DNA from: Saprolegnia diclina VS20
Taxonomy: Eukaryota; Oomycota; Saprolegniomycetes; Saprolegniales; Saprolegniaceae
Direction: 5' to 3'
Assembly (NCBI RefSeq): GCF_000281045.1
Contig: NW_008246072.1
Location: 1,051,481-1,115,480 of the forward strand
DNA length: 64,000 bases
This document shows, in pieces, positions 9,883-20,400 of the stretch; position 1 is the first letter of the stretch; each line of letters starts with the position of its first letter. A program made the position numbers and the translations under genes. Below the pieces are notes generated by a model. That model was not told the DNA's origin. It saw nothing but the letters and a program-made list of their open reading frames with translations, and did no database searches.

Positions 9883-10873
9883 TCTCACTCGTTGGCCGTA
9901 AAATCGCAAGTGACTTGCGGAAGGCCCTCTAAGATATATATACTTTTTGGCGGAAACCGATTCGCAAGGCAAATCTCGTGCGGCGTGAAACGGTTCGCGC
10001 TTCGAACTTCGGACAATAGCCAATCAAGTGCGAGATACGTGGCACCGTGCGCGAAACGCATCGGCCTGTCCAGTATGTTTTCATCTATATCGGGCACGGC
10101 CTCGGTCGTGGTAGTATGAGCCAACGAACGCCACCGCATCGTCCCGCGAGGCGCGTAGTCGCAAGGGACGCGCATGTCTTCAGCCGCGACGCGCCGTCGA
10201 CCCGACGAGATGTGACTATTTGGGTGCACGACTGAACCATCAAGCGGGAGTGGTGTCGGAATACCGGACGTCGCCGTGTGTCCTGGCTCGATCATCTCGC
10301 ACGCCATTTCGACGGTCGAACGCACGGAGAAATCGAAGACGTTGGTGACGACGGCGAGTGGCCAGACACAGGCCTGTGACGAAACCACCGAAGCAAGTTC
10401 AGTGGCCTAGCACAACTCGTCCACGACCGCAGGGCCATCATCATGGTCATGTATGAAGCCGGGTCGCCAGTCGCACCCCCATGGCGTCGTCGTCTGTGTC
10501 GCCAGTCGTCCACCTCTTGGTCGGTCCGATGTTTGGAGGTGGTCGTGCACGCTGTTCTCTCCTCTTCCATGGCAACGACGACATCCCGGCCAACGAACCT
10601 GGTTTACTGTACGCAGTAGCTTTTGTGTCTCGGGCTGCAAAGGTGCATTCGCTAAGATGAGTATGCCGACCGCCATCCGACGTGTCTGGCCACGGCGCCA
10701 CGACCGCGACAAGCACTTTATGTAAACGAATATCAAAGTGGGACCGAGAAAAAGAAATTCGAAACAAATGATTCAAGAAATAAACAAACGGCCGCGTTCT
10801 TGAAGAAAGCCGGCGACGACGTCTGTCATTATTCTCGCTTTTCTTCTTCCGCGTCAAATCAACGACATCCACG
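9883..10873. promoter_or_regulatory. Shared intergenic region of two divergent zinc-finger genes
   Basis: Nearly 1 kb separates the start codons of two paralogous CCCH-repeat genes. The left side has ATATATATA at 9934-9942 close to the minus-strand start. The right side has a GAAAAAGAAATTCGAAAC stretch before the plus-strand start. Open frames inside have no resemblance to known families. A bidirectional promoter is inferred from the layout only. Confidence 0.5.
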
Positions 10874-11449
10874 ATGCTTCGCCTCATGCCGCGGGAGCGG
10901 TCGCGTTCCGAAGGCGCGTCAGCGCCCGTCCGAACGTTGCGCCGGTGCGCATCGCTCGACCTACGCCTCTGCTGCGTCTCGGCCTGTCGCCGGTACGCCA
11001 AAGAAGCCGACGTCTGCCTCCTCCACAACCGCGAGCGCACAACCCTCCGCCTCGCGCTCGAGCCCGTGCGCGAGATTCACCATGGCGCAACGGCAGCCAT
11101 CTCGACACCGCACGCGCAGCGTGACGCCTTCTCGTGGGCCGAACCGTCCATGCATCCCACGCGCGCCAAGGACACGTCGCGCCAGCTCGACGAGATCGCG
11201 CCCAACCGCAACGCGCGGTGCCGGGTCGCGTCGTGCACGTCGTATGCGCGCAACGGTGGCTGCTGCACGCGCCATGGCGGCGGGCGCAAGTGCCTCATGG
11301 AACACTGCACGACGCCATCTCAAACCGGCGGACTGTGCCGGCTCCACGGCGGCGGCACGCGCTGCAAGCTCGAAGGCTGCACGAAATTTGCTCGTGTGCG
11401 CGGCCTCTGCTCGGTGCACTTCCGCTTCGCCGACGTCCAGGGCATGTGA
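10874..11449 (+). CDS. Four-finger CCCH repeat protein, paralogue 2
   Basis: 191 residues beginning MLRLMPRERSRS. It has the same architecture as the neighbour at 9328-9882: one N-terminal finger (CCVSACRRYAKEADVCLLH), a middle spacer of about 65 residues, then three tandem C-x4-C-x9-C-x2-H fingers joined by HGGG (CRVASC..CTRHGGGRKC..CRLHGGGTRC..CSVHF). Outside the fingers the two proteins share little sequence, which points to an old duplication. No WRKY domain. Single exon. A zinc-dependent nucleic-acid or protein-binding role is likely but unproven. Confidence 0.85.
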   Translation: MLRLMPRERSRSEGASAPVRTLRRCASLDLRLCCVSACRRYAKEADVCLLHNRERTTLRLALEPVREIHHGATAAISTPHAQRDAFSWAEPSMHPTRAKDTSRQLDEIAPNRNARCRVASCTSYARNGGCCTRHGGGRKCLMEHCTTPSQTGGLCRLHGGGTRCKLEGCTKFARVRGLCSVHFRFADVQGM

Positions 11450-12031
11450 AACGCAAGGCGCGACGGACAACATCGCCGTAGGTCGTCGCCGCGTATTTAA
11501 TCTTATATATACTATATACCGCGCGCAAGAAACCTTCGTGTAATCGGTATAAGGTGCACGGGTGACTCAGATCGTGCCAACTTCAACCTGGCCCAACAAA
11601 GCGCCAGATTGCACTTGCCAGCTGGCTAAAGATACTTTTTTTTGACGGGGTCGTGCGTCTCCGCCACCCGTCCCGCGACGAGTACCCATCCTCCTCTGCG
11701 TGCACGCCGACCCGAACCTGGTCAGACCTGGTCCTGCTACGCTTCGAGCCACAGACCCTGCCAGTAGGAAGGTCCACTGGCGACGAATGGAGACGAAACG
11801 TCAAGCGTCCCACGTGGAACAGCGCTGCGTTGCGTGAGTCACGGGTGACGGACGGCGCTTTTTCGTTTGCTTTCACTCGCGACGGCGGTCGCCAGCTGGT
11901 CGCTCGTGCGATCACCTGGTGTCCACTGCGGGAATCGAACCGGCAACCATGTCGGAATGCGGTTTGCAACGGGTGCAGCGTCCGCAGCTACTACGCATCC
12001 AAATACGCTCAAGGTTCTCAATTAAGAGGTG
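11450..12031. other. Intergenic with tRNA 3'-end-like fragment
   Basis: About 580 bases without a supported gene. TATATATACTATATA lies near 11505. On the minus strand around 11915-11945 there is a T-arm-like stretch (GGTTCGATTCCCGC) followed by AGTGGACACCA, but no matching 5' acceptor strand, D arm or anticodon arm. It is read as a relic rather than a tRNA gene. Confidence 0.5.
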
Positions 12032-12259
12032 CTACTGCGACGAGATCGGTCGAGTTCGACGTCGGAGGCGGTCGCGCAGAATGCGCCGCGTGTCGGCCGA
12101 GCACATGCGATCGCGGTTCTTCTCTCTTCGTAGCGACTGGTGCTGATGACCTTCGGTGCGAGTGTGCTGGTCGGCGGCGTGGCGAAGGCAGTGGCCCGTG
12201 ACCTTGGCGAAGCGGGCGCAGCGCGGTACGGCGCAGAGCACCCGGTCGTCGGACGCCAT
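12032..12259 (-). CDS. Short single-finger CCCH protein (probable truncated paralogue)
   Basis: 75 residues from the ATG at 12259 (MASDDRVLCAVPRC). It has one intact finger, CAVPRCARFAKVTGHCLRH, matching the first finger of the two larger neighbours. The rest is basic and shows no further finger. This is either a small family member or a gene that has lost its C-terminal fingers. It is the third member of the local cluster. Confidence 0.55.
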   Translation of the reverse strand: MASDDRVLCAVPRCARFAKVTGHCLRHAADQHTRTEGHQHQSLRREKNRDRMCSADTRRILRDRLRRRTRPISSQ

Positions 12260-12455
12260 CGAGTTCAAGTGTGTGCATTTCGCTGTTTGCAGCAACGAAC
12301 GGTGCGTAAGAATAGGTGGTATCCTCCCAACGTCGCCACTTTGCACTTTGCACCGGTCGATTTGTGTATTTATAGCGATTTAACTAAACTTGGAATTTCA
12401 ACTAAAATTGGAAGTTGAAGGTTAAATTCTTGTCATCATTAGTAGTATACCGGTA

Positions 12456-13972
12456 TTAGTAGTCGCCGTCGGCTTCATAGTCGTCGCGGTGCGCGTGCGC
12501 CGCCGACCACGGGTCGTCCGAGTGCTTGAGGTCGCGGTCGTTGCGCTGCCAGGCCTAGAGTGATATTTTCGAGCAGGAGCAAGGATCGAAGTGCGTACCG
12601 CCTGCCACTCGTCCGAGGCGTCCGAGGCCGCGTCGTTGATGTCCTCGTCCGACGACTCTTCGTCCGGGTAGTCGTTGAAGACGTAGCCTTCGTCGTTCGA
12701 GTCAACATCGTCCCTAGTGACACATGAGCGCGCCTACAAGAGAGAAGCCAATGTACTCGTGCTGGTCGTCCTTGTCGCTGTCGCTCGCATCAAAATGCAG
12801 CTCCCGCTCGGCAGAGTCCATGTCGCCTTGCGCCTCGTACATGAGCCACTTCTCAACCGAGGTGCTGACTAGACAAGAACACATCCTCAGCCGTTGAGCT
12901 ACTTCAAGTCGATCCAATGCAGAACGGTGGGATACCTTCCACCACAGGAACGTTCTCGAGCTCGGACGGCGCACGCGTCGGCAGCTGCTTCGTGGCCGAG
13001 ACATCAATGCTGTACACGTCATAGACGTACTGCTTGTCGTCCTCGACAGCTTCGCACGCGCGCAGCGCCGTCGCCGCCGCTACGTGGCCGTGGTCTTCGG
13101 CAAAGGAGGCGGCGGTCTTGCCGTTGTAGTCGCAGAGCCCCACGTGCTTCTACAGACCAGGTTGCATGAGCCAAGGGATGGCCAAGGGAAGTGCGCACCG
13201 AGTGGATGGCAAGGAGGGCCTCGATAACGTCGGTGCGGTTGTGCATGGCGGCGGCCATGAGCAGCGAACCGCCGTCCGCCGGTCGCTGAAACAGAAGCGG
13301 GTCGATGGTCTTGGTCGCGCTTTGCTGCTGGAGACGGAAGAATGCGCTAAAGTCGTTGCGCTTGAACGCCGTCCAGATCGCTTCGTCAATTTGACGCTCC
13401 ATCGGGTTCATCACGCGCTTGAGCGCCTTGGCCTTGAGCTCGGCGCCGTTCACCGCCAGCGGCGCGCTGGCCGTCGTCGTCGTGGCCGGTGACGTCGTTG
13501 TCGGCAAGGCGACGTCGACGAGGTTAAGACCACGGCCCTTGGCAACGCGCTCGAGACTACAGAGCCAGCCTATAGTGCAATAGCATAGTAGAGCTACGTA
13601 CCGCTTGTCCTTGCGCTGCTGTGCGAGGTTGGATCGCGACTCGAGCGTGGTCGTCGCCGCCGTCTTCTTGGACCGGTCGAGATGGTGCTTTTGCATCGTC
13701 TTGGCCAGTCGCTGGCGCATCTTGTCGTCTGTCGTACTCGCCATGGTGTCGATGCGGGTGAAGAGAATGACCGACACGGGCGCTGTCTCGGGCTCGGGCG
13801 TCGCCGCCGCCGCCGGGTCTGGCTTGAGCGAGAGGCTCTCGAGCGCATCTTCGAGCTTTGACTTCTTCAGAAGCACTTGGTGATGGGAGTGCACGACGAG
13901 GCGCTCGACGGGATCGTCCGTGCGCTTGCGCTTGATGCGCAGGAGGACGCGCTGCTGCTGCTCGGTGGTCAT
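12456..13972 (-). CDS. IWR1: IWR1/SLC7A6OS-like RNA polymerase II import factor with ankyrin insert
   Basis: Six exons: 13972-13602, 13556-13199, 13149-12936, 12868-12757, 12713-12599 and 12554-12456, with introns of 43-67 bases. The spliced length is 1269 bases, 422 residues. The N-terminus (VLLRIKRKRTDDPVERLVV) matches the basic start of SLC7A6OS. The Iwr1 motif is DDKQYVYDVYSID, followed by acidic stretches ending in FNDYPDEESSDED, which parallels the human EYPEEESSDGDED. Iwr1 binds assembled RNA polymerase II and brings it into the nucleus. Unusually, about 110 residues before the Iwr1 motif look like ankyrin repeats (DGGSLLMAAAMHNRTDVIEA, GKTAASFAEDHGHVAAATAL). The 43-base intron at 12714-12756 is needed to keep the acidic C-terminus in frame. 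Confidence 0.88.
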
Positions 13973-14334
13973 CGCGCTCGGCCTTTCCGTCTGCTTCTGG
14001 CACGGCGGAGTGCCACCAACTCAATGCAACCGGATATCCGGATAGAGTCCAGATGCGGTGCTAAAGTCGGCATGTGCCACGAATACGCCCGCGGTGCTCG
14101 ACCTTGTCGTCGACAATTCTACCTTGGTACCTTGGTACAAATGCGGCATGGACGACCCACAGCGAGCTTCGTGGTGTTCATAGGCGCTGCGCGCTCTGCT
14201 GCGCGTAGTCTGTCATACCACTGAATGAGAGGAGCATGTTAAATTTGATAGTATGCCGAATTTAATGGAATGCCGAATTTAAATGCGACCCACCGTTGTA
14301 ACTGTGAGATCCGCGACCCTCGGCTCATCATCAA
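13973..14334. promoter_or_regulatory. Divergent promoter between IWR1 and the tail-anchored gene
   Basis: About 360 bases between two start codons facing away from each other. It contains ACCGGATATCCGGAT near 14029-14046, related to the TATCCGGATA palindromes seen at other promoters, and a direct repeat ATGCCGAATTTA near 14254 and 14271, just upstream of the plus-strand gene. Regulatory roles are inferred from position. Confidence 0.5.
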
Positions 14335-14790
14335 ATGGCCGACGCAGGGCGAGCAGAGGCAGCGGCCATGGACGACGACGGCAACGAAGGCGACATTGAC
14401 GACGACTCGGACTTTGTCGACAATGACGATGACGAAGGCGATGGCGTAGACGACGATGACGATGTGGGCCGCCATGTCGAGCACGACATGGCCGAGAACG
14501 TCGACGAGATCGGCGGGTCGACCGTGGCCGAGATCCAGCAGCGCCTCGCCCGGTATGCGCAATTTGGCGATGAAGGCGATGGCTTTGATGCCGAGTGGGC
14601 AGCCACCTACGTGGCCAAGGCGCGCCAGTGGAAGGCGACGCATGGCACCGACATTGACACCAACGTCCGCGGCGTCGCACCGACACCCGAGGTGGGTGGC
14701 CCCGTGCTGCCCGTTCGTTGGCATCACGTACTGAGCCTCATCTTCCTCGGCCTCGCCATTAGCGTCCAAGTGTATATGATCTTTGGCTGA
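14335..14790 (+). CDS. Small acidic tail-anchored membrane protein
   Basis: 151 residues. Residues 12-50 are almost all Asp/Glu/Gly. The middle contains EIQQRLARYAQFGDEGDGF and a short Trp-rich helix. Residues 130-149 form one hydrophobic segment at the extreme C-terminus (VLSLIFLGLAISVQVYMIF), the hallmark of tail-anchored proteins inserted after translation into the ER or mitochondrial outer membrane. I do not recognise the family. Single exon with strong third-position G/C bias, so coding is likely. Confidence 0.7.
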   Translation: MADAGRAEAAAMDDDGNEGDIDDDSDFVDNDDDEGDGVDDDDDVGRHVEHDMAENVDEIGGSTVAEIQQRLARYAQFGDEGDGFDAEWAATYVAKARQWKATHGTDIDTNVRGVAPTPEVGGPVLPVRWHHVLSLIFLGLAISVQVYMIFG

Positions 14791-15122
14791 GTCGCGTCGG
14801 TCCCAGCGCCTGTCCGCTCAACCGACGACAAGCTCTCGGTCCACGTCGCTACCTACATAGCTAGCAAGTATGCCACCAAGCGCTGTGCGATCTGTACGTT
14901 GCAAACCCGCTCTTGCACCTGCATTGCCAAGGGCTCTCTTGGCGAGATGCTTCGACGCTGTCCTCGATACCGGCGCGCACCGGGGCAGGTCGAGAACGAA
15001 GTTGGGCCAAGCACAGGACAGAGGCCGGTGTTGCTTGTCGTCGCCCACTGTCGAGATGTAGAACTACTCACACACTTACTTACAGCTCATACGCTACAAC
15101 GAGCAGTTAAATAATGGGCGGC
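14791..15122. other. Intergenic between convergent genes
   Basis: About 330 bases between two 3' ends. Short overlapping frames only; nothing supported. Confidence 0.5.
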
Positions 15123-16721
15123 TCACGCCGCCGGTCGCACTGGCGGGACGCCCGTCGCTCCAAATAGGGGCATTCCATGCAGCACGAAAAACATGGTTCC
15201 GAGTAGCACAAGCAGCAGGACGTGGAGCACACCGGCCGTGCGGCTGGACCGGCCGTGTTGCTTGAGCACTTGAACGTCGTGCTTCTGGCTTGGCACCAGC
15301 CCCAACGTCGCGAGGCCCGCAATACGGACCGCCACCGCCGGCAAGTAGGCGCTCAGCATGTAGAATCGGCGCGCACTCGCCGATGCCTCGTGGATGAGGA
15401 GGCGGGAGACGAGCGTCGCGGCGTCGACGCCCATGTCGGCCCACGTCGTGAGAACGCTCATGACGAGCGCTTCGTTGCCAAAGTCGGCGAGCTCGACGGC
15501 GCTGGCGGCGATCGCAATCGCGCGCAGCGCACATGGCACGTGCGTCAGAGCGTCCCCGACAAGACGCACGTAGCCGGCGCCCGCGACGTCATAGACAACA
15601 AGCAGCGTCGTGCTGACATCGAGGGCTACAGCTACCAGCGTGTGGAGGGCCACTGCAGCGCGCCAGTTGCAGCGCAGGCAGTGCGTCGCCCAAAACCAAA
15701 GCGCACCCGCCGCAAACAGCACACCGCAGGACGTGACGACCGTCGTGACGGCCAATGACGGCATGTCCGTCACGCGCGGCAGGGACGAGGCGGCGCCAAA
15801 GTAGAACGACGCGTCGATCGCGAGGCGAAAGACGCACAGGTGCGTCATCACGTGGCGCTGTGGTAGCCGCCACGCACTGCGCACGTAGCCTGGCAGTGTG
15901 ACCGCGGCCGGGTACGCCGGCTCGACGACGAGGCAGACGGCAGCGACAAGACAGACGCCCGAGATCCACGTGAGCAGTGCGTACGTGACGTTGGGCGAGA
16001 CACCAAACGAGTAGGCGCCACCGATCGCTTGGTCTTGGAGCGCAAGACCGCAAAAGAGCGAGGGCACGACGTCGCCGGCCATCCGGCTGCAGAAGAGCAT
16101 CGCCTGCGTCCGCCCGCGCACCTCGACGGGCTCGCGCTGGGCGTAGTGGACCATGACAGCGTCCAATGCGACAGTGACTAGGACGCAAGCAAGGCCCGCG
16201 AGGAGCGTCATGCCCAAAAAAAGGGGCGGCGGTGACGTCGACGGCGCTGGGAACGGGACGATCGCCATGGTCAAGCACGCGACGCCACTGACGGTCCAGC
16301 CGAGCAGCATGTACGCCTTGCGCCGCGTCCGCCCCAGTGGGAAGCAGTCCGAGACGATGCCAAAGAAGATGCGGCACGACCACCCGAGGTGCACACAGCT
16401 GCTGTACGTTCCGAGTTCGAGCCCCAGATGCCGCGTGTACACGGTCGGGCCAAGCCGCTCGAGCCCGCCAAGAACAATGCTGAGCCCGATCGTCTGCAGC
16501 ACGAGGCCAAGAAACGGACGCGTCGTGAGTGCAATGGGGCCGCCCGGCAGGAGCGCGCCGTCGTCGGCGTCAGCGCGTGCGATCGTGGGCTCGGGTACGG
16601 CAAAGTGGACGCGGCGGGCGTAGTAGCGCTCGTCTTCGAGGATGATGTCGGACGCGGTCGAGCTGAGCTTGGGCGCCGTGTCGCGCCAGAGCGACGACGC
16701 TCGTGAGAACGAGATCGACAT
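15123..16721 (-). CDS. BT1-type (folate/biopterin transporter family) membrane protein
   Basis: 532 residues if translation starts at the ATG at 16721 (MSISFSRASSLWRD); an in-frame ATG at 16754 is possible. There are about twelve hydrophobic segments. The loop RIFFGIVSDCFPLGRTRRK between the second and third segments matches the BT1 signature (a G-x-x-SD-x-x-P-x-G-x-RR pattern), and the protein belongs to the major facilitator superfamily fold. BT1 members in kinetoplastids and plants carry folates, pterins or amino acids; oomycetes have a large expanded set with mostly unknown substrates. Single exon. The plasma membrane is the most likely site. Confidence 0.8.
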   Translation of the reverse strand: MSISFSRASSLWRDTAPKLSSTASDIILEDERYYARRVHFAVPEPTIARADADDGALLPGGPIALTTRPFLGLVLQTIGLSIVLGGLERLGPTVYTRHLGLELGTYSSCVHLGWSCRIFFGIVSDCFPLGRTRRKAYMLLGWTVSGVACLTMAIVPFPAPSTSPPPLFLGMTLLAGLACVLVTVALDAVMVHYAQREPVEVRGRTQAMLFCSRMAGDVVPSLFCGLALQDQAIGGAYSFGVSPNVTYALLTWISGVCLVAAVCLVVEPAYPAAVTLPGYVRSAWRLPQRHVMTHLCVFRLAIDASFYFGAASSLPRVTDMPSLAVTTVVTSCGVLFAAGALWFWATHCLRCNWRAAVALHTLVAVALDVSTTLLVVYDVAGAGYVRLVGDALTHVPCALRAIAIAASAVELADFGNEALVMSVLTTWADMGVDAATLVSRLLIHEASASARRFYMLSAYLPAVAVRIAGLATLGLVPSQKHDVQVLKQHGRSSRTAGVLHVLLLVLLGTMFFVLHGMPLFGATGVPPVRPAA

Positions 16722-17440
16722 GACGACACGACGAGGCCTGGTCGTAAATGCCATCAAGGAGTCGCAACTGGGTGCAAAGACACCCAACCCTGCCCACGTA
16801 CAACGTAGACGAGCGGTCGTCGCCACCGACGACGACCGCAACCAAGTACTAACTACATTTACCACGACTCTCTCGTAGAGTCGTTGGGATGCGGAACAAA
16901 GGGCGAGAGCTCTGGGACGAGCGGCAGAAGGAGGTGGCGCCGGGACAGACCGACGTGGCGGTCCCGTCCCACTGTGGTTCCTGCCGCGTCTCTGATTGGC
17001 TGCTGGACGAGTGGGGTCGACCACCAATCACAGGCCGCGTTTGCAGGTCGGACAGGCGGCGTGAGTCGCTTCAACGACTTCGCTGCTGCACCGTTCACAC
17101 GGAGATAGAAGCTAGCTATCTCGTGTATATCGACCTGTGGACTATCTGCATGTCCTCTACTGCGGTCATTCTGCAACAGTCGGCTGCTCTTGCAGCGAAG
17201 GACAACGACTTGAGTTGGAGCCACCGGCTACATACCAACGCGGCTGTCTCGATCCCACAACGACTCTCAACGACTCTGCTCTAGTAGAGTACATCCACCA
17301 CTCGAACTTCTTTTGCAGAGCTACCAGCCTGAGCCCCTGACCGCCTACGCCGTCGGTCATCGCTCCACCCACGTCTTGCTGCCGCCCCACTCAAGCCGAA
17401 GCCGACGACCCCAACGCAAGCAGAGAGCATCAGCGTCATA
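16722..17440. other. Intergenic upstream of BT1 gene
   Basis: About 720 bases. Open frames in it are not convincing. It includes the promoter of the minus-strand transporter and the 3' flank of CPSF1. It contains short AACGACTCT-type direct repeats near 17262-17280 and near 16865. Confidence 0.5.
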
Positions 17441-20400
17441 TTACAGGAAGAGTGCACTTCGTTGGAGCTCGAGGAGGTTGTGCAAAACCATCTCGGACGT
17501 CGTGCCAATGCAGCGGGCGAGCTCGCGCTGGGCGACGTAGTCGAGGTCGATGAAGCGCCCGATCACCGCCATGTCCAGGAACGCCTTTTTGGCCTTCCAG
17601 CTGCACCACGCGTCCGGCCGGCCGGTTTGGCGCGTGTGCGGCGCCTGCCGAAACTCGCGCGGGTTCAAACCTGCATTGTGCGGGAGCGCGTTGATCATGA
17701 TGCTCTGCAGCGTGTACAGGCGGCGGAAGGTCTTCTCGTGGACCGGCGTGAGCACGCCGAGGCTGCCTTCCGACGTCGCGAGAAGCGTCACGTACGTCGT
17801 CACCTTGCTCTCGAGCAGGCGCTTCCGGAGCATGCTCGTGACGCGAGCACCGACGTGAAAGTCGGCAGTCCGCAGCAGCCGCTGGCCACCGCGCGACTCA
17901 ATGTTGCCCGGCGCAAACTGCATCGTGTGGACGTTCGAGAGCATATCGGCGGCGACAATCCTACGTCAAATCTCATGTTTCGCACAAGGAAATGTACGAA
18001 TCGAACCCGAGACGCGTGTCGAGCACCGAGACGTCGGCGGTCGAGAGCGCGAGGTGCTCGAAATCTTTGGCGAGCAGCACGAGGCGCTTCTCGGTCGGGC
18101 TCCACTTGAGAAAGTACACGCCCTTGTAAATGTCACCATACACAATGTACGTGGCCTTGATCACGTTGAGGCTCACGATATAGAGCTGCGCGTCAAAGAA
18201 GGCGCAGCCCACGAGCTGGCTGTTCTTGAGCTCGTACACGATGAGCTTGGAGCCGACGGCCGCGAGCACGTAGATCCCGAGCTGCTTGACCATCGAGATC
18301 GCGCCTTGCTTGTGCTCCTTAGCGTACGTGAGCTTGAGCTTGGGCACCTTGCTGCCCGTGACACCTTGCGCGTTCGTGTACTGCGCATAGTCGATCTCGT
18401 ACACCAGCAGCCGGCCTTTGCCGTTCTCATCTTCGCCGTTCGGGCCGACGATGCCCGTGCCAATGACCACATACGGCTTGCGCTTGATCTTCCAATCGGC
18501 GGGCAAAATGTTGGGCATGTCGGCCAAATACATGATCTGGACGCTCAGCACGGTCTCGTGGCGCTCGAACGGCAGCGAGAACACGCCTTCTGGCTTCCAC
18601 TCGCACGCCGCACTGTGCTGAATGAGCCGCAGCTCGTACTGCTCTTCCATGACCCCTGCACGCGATCAACGATCGATACCAGAGCACGTTCGAAGACAAC
18701 TCGGTACCTGTATAGTCGGCGTACGTGAGGTTGTCGAGGACTTCGCCGGGCTTGGGCGCCGTGTACCCGTCGTCTTCGGCTTCGACCACGTCCTCCACCT
18801 TTTCATCTACAATCGAATCATAAGACAATATGTACATTCGTGGAGGACCGTACCTTCTTCGAATGGTGGCACAATCGACTTGCTGACGACGACTGCGTAC
18901 GTGGGTGTCTTGAGCGCCTCTTGGACGGCGCCGGCGCCCGTGCACGGCACGTAGACCACGTGGTGGATCGTGGACGCCAGTGGGACCTTCTGCAGCACGC
19001 ACTGGCCGTGGCCGACGACGTTGGCGTTCGACGGCCACTCGCAGACGCGGAGGACGCCGTCCGAGTGGTAGTACATAAAGCCTGTGGGGCAGTTCCAGTG
19101 TTGAAATTCCGTCCAGCCCAGGACCGGCACCGCGCTGCGCCGCGACGTTGGGACCGCCATGGGCGTGAGGCCAACCCGGCCGCGGGCATTGTGGATCCAC
19201 ATGGGCGAGACACCGCGGAAGAAGATGCCGCTGTGGCCGCCGACGTTGCTGTACCGACACAGCATCGGGTACCGGAAGAGCTTGAGCGCTTGCTTGACAT
19301 GCACCGCGGTCGTCTCCTTCTTGAGCGCCAAGCCGCGTGTGATGCACTGCGCGTGCTGCTTGGCAAAGCTCCCGTCGGGGCTCGCCGCGTACAGAATCAA
19401 ATCGCCGTTGGCCATATAGACAACGAGCACCATCTGGGCCACGAGCTGGCCGTTGCGCGCATCGGAGGGCCCGACGCGGTGGATGTTGAGGTCGGCGATC
19501 GGCGAGTAGAGCGCCGTTTTGCGCGTCGCTTCGGTCGGCGTCAAGCCCACGGGCGGAAATGCATTTGGCATATCGACGACGTTGAGCAGGCTCTGCGGCG
19601 CCAAGTGCAGCCCCGGGTAGCTCGCAACGAGCTCAAAGTCGGGGAGCGCGTAGATGTTGAGCGTGCCCGAGTCGTCGCAGACGGCGCAAAAGAGGGGCTT
19701 GGTGGCGCTCGCCTCTGACAGCATCGGCTGCGCAGCGTACGTCGCCGCTTCCACGTGCGTCGACGCCGTGTGACTGGCCGACACATTGTAGATTTCTTCG
19801 AGTTCTTCTTCTTCCGCGACAAGCCGGTCGATCGTGTCGTCGTCGTCGTCCTCCATGTCGACGCTCTCAGACGGCGTGACGGTCGCAGCCCGCGGTGCAA
19901 ACACCTGGGACCAGTCGTGGAACAAACAGAGCGCGGTGACGTTGGACTCGGCCGACGATCTGTGCACTTCTGGGTGCACGACCGTGAGGTCCATGTCGCT
20001 TGGATCTGCCGCGACAAGGCGAATCGAGCCGTCGCTAAGCAGCAAGACGAGGTACGGGTCGAGGACGTCGACGGCAACGACGACAATGGTGTCATCGACA
20101 CCGAGGCCGCCGCAGTCGAGATCGGCGTCCAGCGGAATCTCCTGCGTGCACTCCAAGACCCCGTCTGCGGTTTCTTCGAGCAGCCGAATGCCGAGCTTGA
20201 ACACTTGGACGATGCGGCGATGCGAGAGCAAGTTGGCCATCGCGAGCGTCGGGCCCTCGAGATACATACCGCAGCTCGCTTCGTCCTCGATCGGCTCCAT
20301 CTCATCGCCCGTCTTGAGCACCATCGTCTTATTCTTGAGCGAGAGCACCACGTACTTGTGCGCGGTCGGGTCATGTCCGTCCGTCGCGTCCGGCCGGCCG

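Noticed and set aside
9274-10119. 281-codon open frame on the plus strand
   Set aside because: It runs antisense to the CCCH zinc-finger gene and has Arg/Ala/Val-rich shadow composition.
10447-11040. 197-codon minus-strand frame between the zinc-finger genes
   Set aside because: Low-complexity Arg/Ser composition, overlaps the start of the plus-strand gene, no family resemblance.
9328-11449. True WRKY transcription factors
   Set aside because: No WRKYGQK core or C2H2/C2HC WRKY zinc site; only the small CCCH repeats are shared with WRKY19-named proteins.
11905-11990. Functional tRNA gene on the minus strand
   Set aside because: No complementary 5' acceptor strand, D arm or anticodon arm could be found upstream of the T-arm-like sequence.
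12714-12737. A 24-base intron or stop in IWR1 after IGFSL
   Set aside because: Using the donor GTACAT at 12756 gives a normal 43-base intron and joins HE to DDVDSNDEGYV in frame.
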